From CAIXSC01 sp046349855 (GTDB taxonomy: Bacteria > Planctomycetota > Planctomycetia > Pirellulales > Pirellulaceae), in contig JAXMBM010000004.1 in NCBI GenBank assembly GCA_046349855.1, positions 62,001 through 126,000 on the forward strand: DNA of 64,000 bases. The letters run 5' to 3'. Positions 61,191 to 64,000 of the stretch are shown one piece after another. Each line of letters opens with the position of its first letter. Position 1 is the first letter of the stretch. The notes beneath the pieces are model-generated. The model worked only from the letters and a program-made list of their open reading frames with translations, was not told the DNA's origin and did not search any database. A program made the translations under genes and the position numbers.

Positions 61191-62804
61191 ATGAATCCTC
61201 AGTGGTTTTGCCGGATCGCCGACCAGGAACTGGGGCCCATGACGGCCCAGCAACTCGCAGCGCTGGTACGAAGCAAACGCCTGGGGCCTCAGGACTGGGT
61301 ACGCAAAGATGACAGCAAGTGGGTCCCGGCGGCCAAGGTGAAGGGGTTGTTTCCCAGCGAGGGGGCGTCGGCCAGTCCGCCGCCGCCCGCGGCCGGCGAG
61401 GCCCCGGCGTCCGGAGTCACCACGATTGTCCGGCATGAAGTCACGGCAGATTGGGTGCCCGGTTCGTCCGGCGGCTCGGATACGGGATGGTCGGCGTCAG
61501 GGAGTTCGGGGGCAGGAGCAAAGCCGAGCGGTGGGCGTCCGGGGGAAGAGGGAAGTGCTCAGGGGAGCGGTTCGGGGAACGCGGTGCAGCTCAGCCCGGG
61601 ATCGGCCCTGGGCAACTACCGTATCCTCGAAACGCTGGGCGAAGGTGGCATGGGAGTGGTGCTGAAAGCGCAGCACATTCGCATGGAACGCCTGGTGGCT
61701 CTCAAGGTGCTGCGGGGACAGGCCACCGAGTCCCCCGCCGCCATCAAGCGATTCCAACAGGAAGTTCGGGCCGCCGCTCGCCTGTCCCACCCCAACATCG
61801 TGACTGCCTTCGACGCCGACGATGTCCAGGGAGTCCATTTCCTGGTGATGGAGTACGTCAACGGACAGAATCTGGCGGACTATCTGGCCGAACGCGGGCG
61901 TCTGGAGATTCCCGAGGCCCTCAATTATGTGCTGCAGACCGCCAAGGGATTGGAATACGCGCATGGCGAGGGAGTGGTCCATCGGGATATCAAGCCCGGC
62001 AACCTGCTGCTCGATAAACGGGGTGTCGTCAAGATCCTCGACATGGGGCTCGCCTCGATCCGTGAGCCGCGTGAGTCCACCGAGGGAGTCGTGCATGCCG
62101 ATGTGACTCAGGCCAATCAATTGCTCGGCACGTTCGACTATATGCCTCCCGAGCAGGCCGAGGATCCTCGGAGCGTCGATCACCGAGCCGATATCTACAG
62201 CCTGGGTTGCACGCTGTATCGACTGCTCACCGGGCAACTGCCGTTTCGCGGCGACTCGCCGCTGAAAAAGATCCTCGCTCACCGCGATCAACCGATTCCG
62301 TCGATCCGCGACCTGCGGCCCGAGGTACCCGCCGAAGTGGAACGAGTGTACAAGAAAATGCTCGCCAAGAATCCCGACGAGCGGTACCCGTCGATGGGCG
62401 AGGTCGTCACGGCCCTGCAGGGAGCGCTCGAAAAAAAAGAACCCTCCGTGGGACTGCAAGGCGGCAGTCGGTTTGTCAGCAGTGGCTCCAGCAAGTCGTT
62501 ACCAGGCGACGACGATTACCAGTTGAGCTCGTCGGATGCTCCGCGATTGCGGGGTGGGGGCGAGGCGGTGGTGGTGCCTGCCGGGGGAGTGGCGGACGAC
62601 GACGACGATGACATGGGCGGTTTTCAATTAGCGCCGATGGATGGCGTGAGCGAAGAACGCTGGTACTGGCAATGCATGGGGCAGGAGGCCGGCCCGTTTA
62701 CGCTGCGCCAACTCCGTTCCAAGAAACTCACCCCGGACGACCTGGTGCGACGCGAAAACGGCCGCAAATGGATGCGCGCGGCCGAAATCTTCGGGCTGTT
62801 CTGA
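61191..62804 (+). CDS. Ser/Thr protein kinase flanked by two GYF_2 domains
   Basis: 537 residues, no membrane helix, so cytoplasmic. An N-terminal GYF_2 domain (about 5-53; WFCRIADQELGPMTAQQLAAL, WVPAAKVKGLFP) and a matching C-terminal one (about 490-537; WYWQCMGQEAGPFTLRQL, WMRAAEIFGLF) enclose a protein kinase (about 140-415). The glycine loop is LGEGGMGVVLKA, the ATP lysine is in ALKVL, the catalytic loop is HRDIKPGNLLL, the metal loop is DMG instead of DFG, and GTFDYMPPEQ is the P+1 loop. Both linkers are low-complexity. GYF domains bind proline-rich peptides, so substrates may be the Pro-rich proteins of this genome; that is inference. Confidence 0.92.
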   Translation: MNPQWFCRIADQELGPMTAQQLAALVRSKRLGPQDWVRKDDSKWVPAAKVKGLFPSEGASASPPPPAAGEAPASGVTTIVRHEVTADWVPGSSGGSDTGWSASGSSGAGAKPSGGRPGEEGSAQGSGSGNAVQLSPGSALGNYRILETLGEGGMGVVLKAQHIRMERLVALKVLRGQATESPAAIKRFQQEVRAAARLSHPNIVTAFDADDVQGVHFLVMEYVNGQNLADYLAERGRLEIPEALNYVLQTAKGLEYAHGEGVVHRDIKPGNLLLDKRGVVKILDMGLASIREPRESTEGVVHADVTQANQLLGTFDYMPPEQAEDPRSVDHRADIYSLGCTLYRLLTGQLPFRGDSPLKKILAHRDQPIPSIRDLRPEVPAEVERVYKKMLAKNPDERYPSMGEVVTALQGALEKKEPSVGLQGGSRFVSSGSSKSLPGDDDYQLSSSDAPRLRGGGEAVVVPAGGVADDDDDDMGGFQLAPMDGVSEERWYWQCMGQEAGPFTLRQLRSKKLTPDDLVRRENGRKWMRAAEIFGLF

Positions 62805-62815
62805 TCGACGCCGCT

Positions 62816-63292
62816 TCAATCGGCCGTTTCCAACTCGTGTTGAAAATGTTCGATGGCCTGAGCGGGGGTGAGGTTGAACAAGACGCGTCCGTCCGTCAGC
62901 CATTCCTGCTCGTGCCATTGAAACACGGCCGTCGCCGCTCGTGGCAACGCCACGTTGGGGTTGTGCTCCATGCCGCCGCCTGGCACAGGGGCAAAATGAA
63001 TCGTCACGGCCACCAACGCTCGCAGTTCACCCGATTCCCGATCTCGTGCCCAGGAAACCGTGGAAGCGAATTCACAGTCTGTCCAGGCCAGTCCGCGGGG
63101 CTTCCCTTGAGCGGCGGCCAGAGTGACGAAACGAGCTTCCAGCCATTCACGCCGCTGCTGGAAGGCGGCCTTGGCCTGCCGTGTGCCCGCGGGTCGTTCC
63201 CGCCGAGCCGTTCGTCGCCGCCAACTCACGGCGGCCCAGGTCGTTGCGGCCATGGTGGTCAGCACGGCCAGCCATCCCCATCCATTCAACAC
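62816..63292 (-). CDS. Small membrane-anchored hypothetical protein
   Basis: 158 residues from a GTG at 63292 with AAGGA eight bases upstream; a frame to 63394 lacks support. One N-terminal membrane helix (GWGWLAVLTTMAATTWAAVSW) is followed by a basic stretch and a soluble C-terminal domain (WTDCEFASTVSWARD, ALVAVTIHFAPVPGGGM, TAVFQWHEQEWLTDGRVLFN). No family is recognised. It converges on the GYF kinase gene with 11 bases between them. Confidence 0.65.
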   Translation of the reverse strand: MLNGWGWLAVLTTMAATTWAAVSWRRRTARRERPAGTRQAKAAFQQRREWLEARFVTLAAAQGKPRGLAWTDCEFASTVSWARDRESGELRALVAVTIHFAPVPGGGMEHNPNVALPRAATAVFQWHEQEWLTDGRVLFNLTPAQAIEHFQHELETAD

Positions 63293-63504
63293 GGCAGGTT
63301 TCCTTCGAGCAATTAAGTTGTCGCACCGCGCGTCCGGCCGCTGCGACCGACCGTCCGACCCCACCGATTGTAGGCGGCGAGTCCGACTCAGCAACCATTT
63401 TGAATTGCCATGATCCTCCGCTCGTGGGCCCGTGTTAAAATTGGCCCGCCAATGCTCGACATGGGTCAGGCAGGGCGGCTAGCAGGTCGGAAGGGGTGCG
63501 TGGC

Positions 63505-64000
63505 GTGGTGGATGAGACGCTCGACATCACATGTGTGGGTTGCCAGGCTGCGCTGCGGATTCCCGTGCTGGCCGCCGCTGGGCCGATTCGTTGCCCGGCT
63601 TGCGGCGCCACGTTTGCCGTTCCCAGTTTCCGTGCCTCAGCTCCTGCCCTGACCCTCTCCCCTGCTCCCGTTCCGTCCCCAGCCTTGGTTCCTGCCGCAG
63701 CCCCTGCCCGGACCTCAGCTCCAGAGGCAATCCAGGAAGCAGGCACGTGGAGTCTCCGGACGCCCGAGGGCCTGGAGTTCGGTCCCGTCGATCGTGCGAC
63801 CCTGGAACGCTGGGTCCGCGAAGGTCGGGTGACCGGCGATTGCCACGTCCGAGCATCGGCGGGCGAGTGGTGCCGGGCCGACCAGGAGTTTCCCGCACTC
63901 GCCACGCCGCTGGTTCCGCCCGGGCCCAGGCCGGGGACGCCAGGGACGGCGCCACGAGAGTCGTCTCGCCCGCCGGCGGAAGCGGCAGGGCTCTCCGACG
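63505..64000 (+). CDS. Zinc-ribbon and GYF_2 domain protein, 3' partial
   Basis: The frame starts at a GTG (63505 or 63508) eight or eleven bases after AAGGGG and stays open to the window's end. It begins DETLDITCVGCQ and continues to IRCPACGATFAVP, a CXXC-X-CXXC zinc ribbon like those of MJ0042-type fingers. After about 40 residues of Pro/Ala-rich linker a GYF_2 domain follows (WSLRTPEGLEFGPVDRATLERW, AGEWCRADQEFPAL), then another Pro-rich stretch. The layout is common in planctomycete membrane or regulatory proteins whose remaining part would lie beyond the window. It is the second GYF-bearing gene in this corner. Confidence 0.75.
   Translation, partial: MVDETLDITCVGCQAALRIPVLAAAGPIRCPACGATFAVPSFRASAPALTLSPAPVPSPALVPAAAPARTSAPEAIQEAGTWSLRTPEGLEFGPVDRATLERWVREGRVTGDCHVRASAGEWCRADQEFPALATPLVPPGPRPGTPGTAPRESSRPPAEAAGLSD

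Overview
This 64 kb window is chromosomal DNA of a planctomycete (phylum Planctomycetota), high in GC and densely coded on both strands. The assignment rests on families that are abundant in that phylum: two large cytochrome-c/DUF1549/DUF1553 proteins, a DUF1501 Tat-exported partner, a DUF1559 prepilin-like protein, a DUF1571 protein, GYF-domain kinases and an FHA-GAF histidine kinase. No genus can be named from the sequence alone. There is no phage, rRNA operon, CRISPR array or intact insertion sequence. One tRNA gene (Cys) is present.

Layout. 1-2.0 kb: the end of a heme-motif exported protein, then ribokinase. 2.2-10.4 kb (minus): three tandem Calcineurin-like phosphoesterases followed by yidC, mnmE and an exported amidohydrolase. 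10.5-12.6 kb: an OmpR-type two-component pair. 12.9-15.5 kb: DUF1559 protein, a cysteine-rich exported protein and queG. 15.6-18.4 kb: envelope proteins (a proline-rich lipoprotein and a TolC-like protein) and a small hypothetical. 18.8-24.2 kb: tRNA-Cys, a STAS protein and a DUF1549/DUF1553-DUF1501 operon. 24.2-28.3 kb: hemB, truB, Nudix hydrolase, cysteine desulfurase. 28.5-30.1 kb: DUF2252 protein followed by a MITE-like element and a minisatellite. 30.1-32.4 kb: a receiver protein and an FHA-GAF histidine kinase. 32.4-39.0 kb (minus): MBL hydrolase, membrane protein, FAD oxidoreductase, and an unusual FMN-binding/NosR-like/ApbE fusion. 39.2-41.5 kb: DUF1571 protein, a 55-codon lipoprotein and a fatty acid desaturase. 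41.7-50.3 kb (minus): a second DUF1549/DUF1553 protein, a SUMF1-type protein, thrC and an AddB-like nuclease. 50.5-53.8 kb: TPR-like membrane protein, RluD-type synthase, isoaspartyl peptidase. 53.9-57.2 kb: PIG-L deacetylase, cobL, IscA-type protein, cmk. 57.2-64.0 kb: coiled-coil protein, Rpn-type nuclease, molybdenum-carrier-like protein, rsmH, a GYF-kinase-GYF protein, and a partial zinc-ribbon/GYF protein.

The most notable items are: (1) a dispersed palindromic repeat in three copies, one of which (29622-29809) has 15-bp terminal inverted repeats and an apparent TAA target duplication falling exactly on a stop codon; (2) one polypeptide carrying two FMN-acceptor domains, a NosR-like membrane/ferredoxin-type core and the ApbE flavinyltransferase that would modify them; (3) a YidC with a PDZ-like domain in its periplasmic part; (4) tandem triplicate phosphoesterases where rpmH-rnpA would be expected upstream of yidC; (5) a recurrent promoter of the form TTGRC-N17/18-YAKTCT upstream of several genes. 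All calls come from reading the sequence; no database search was run.
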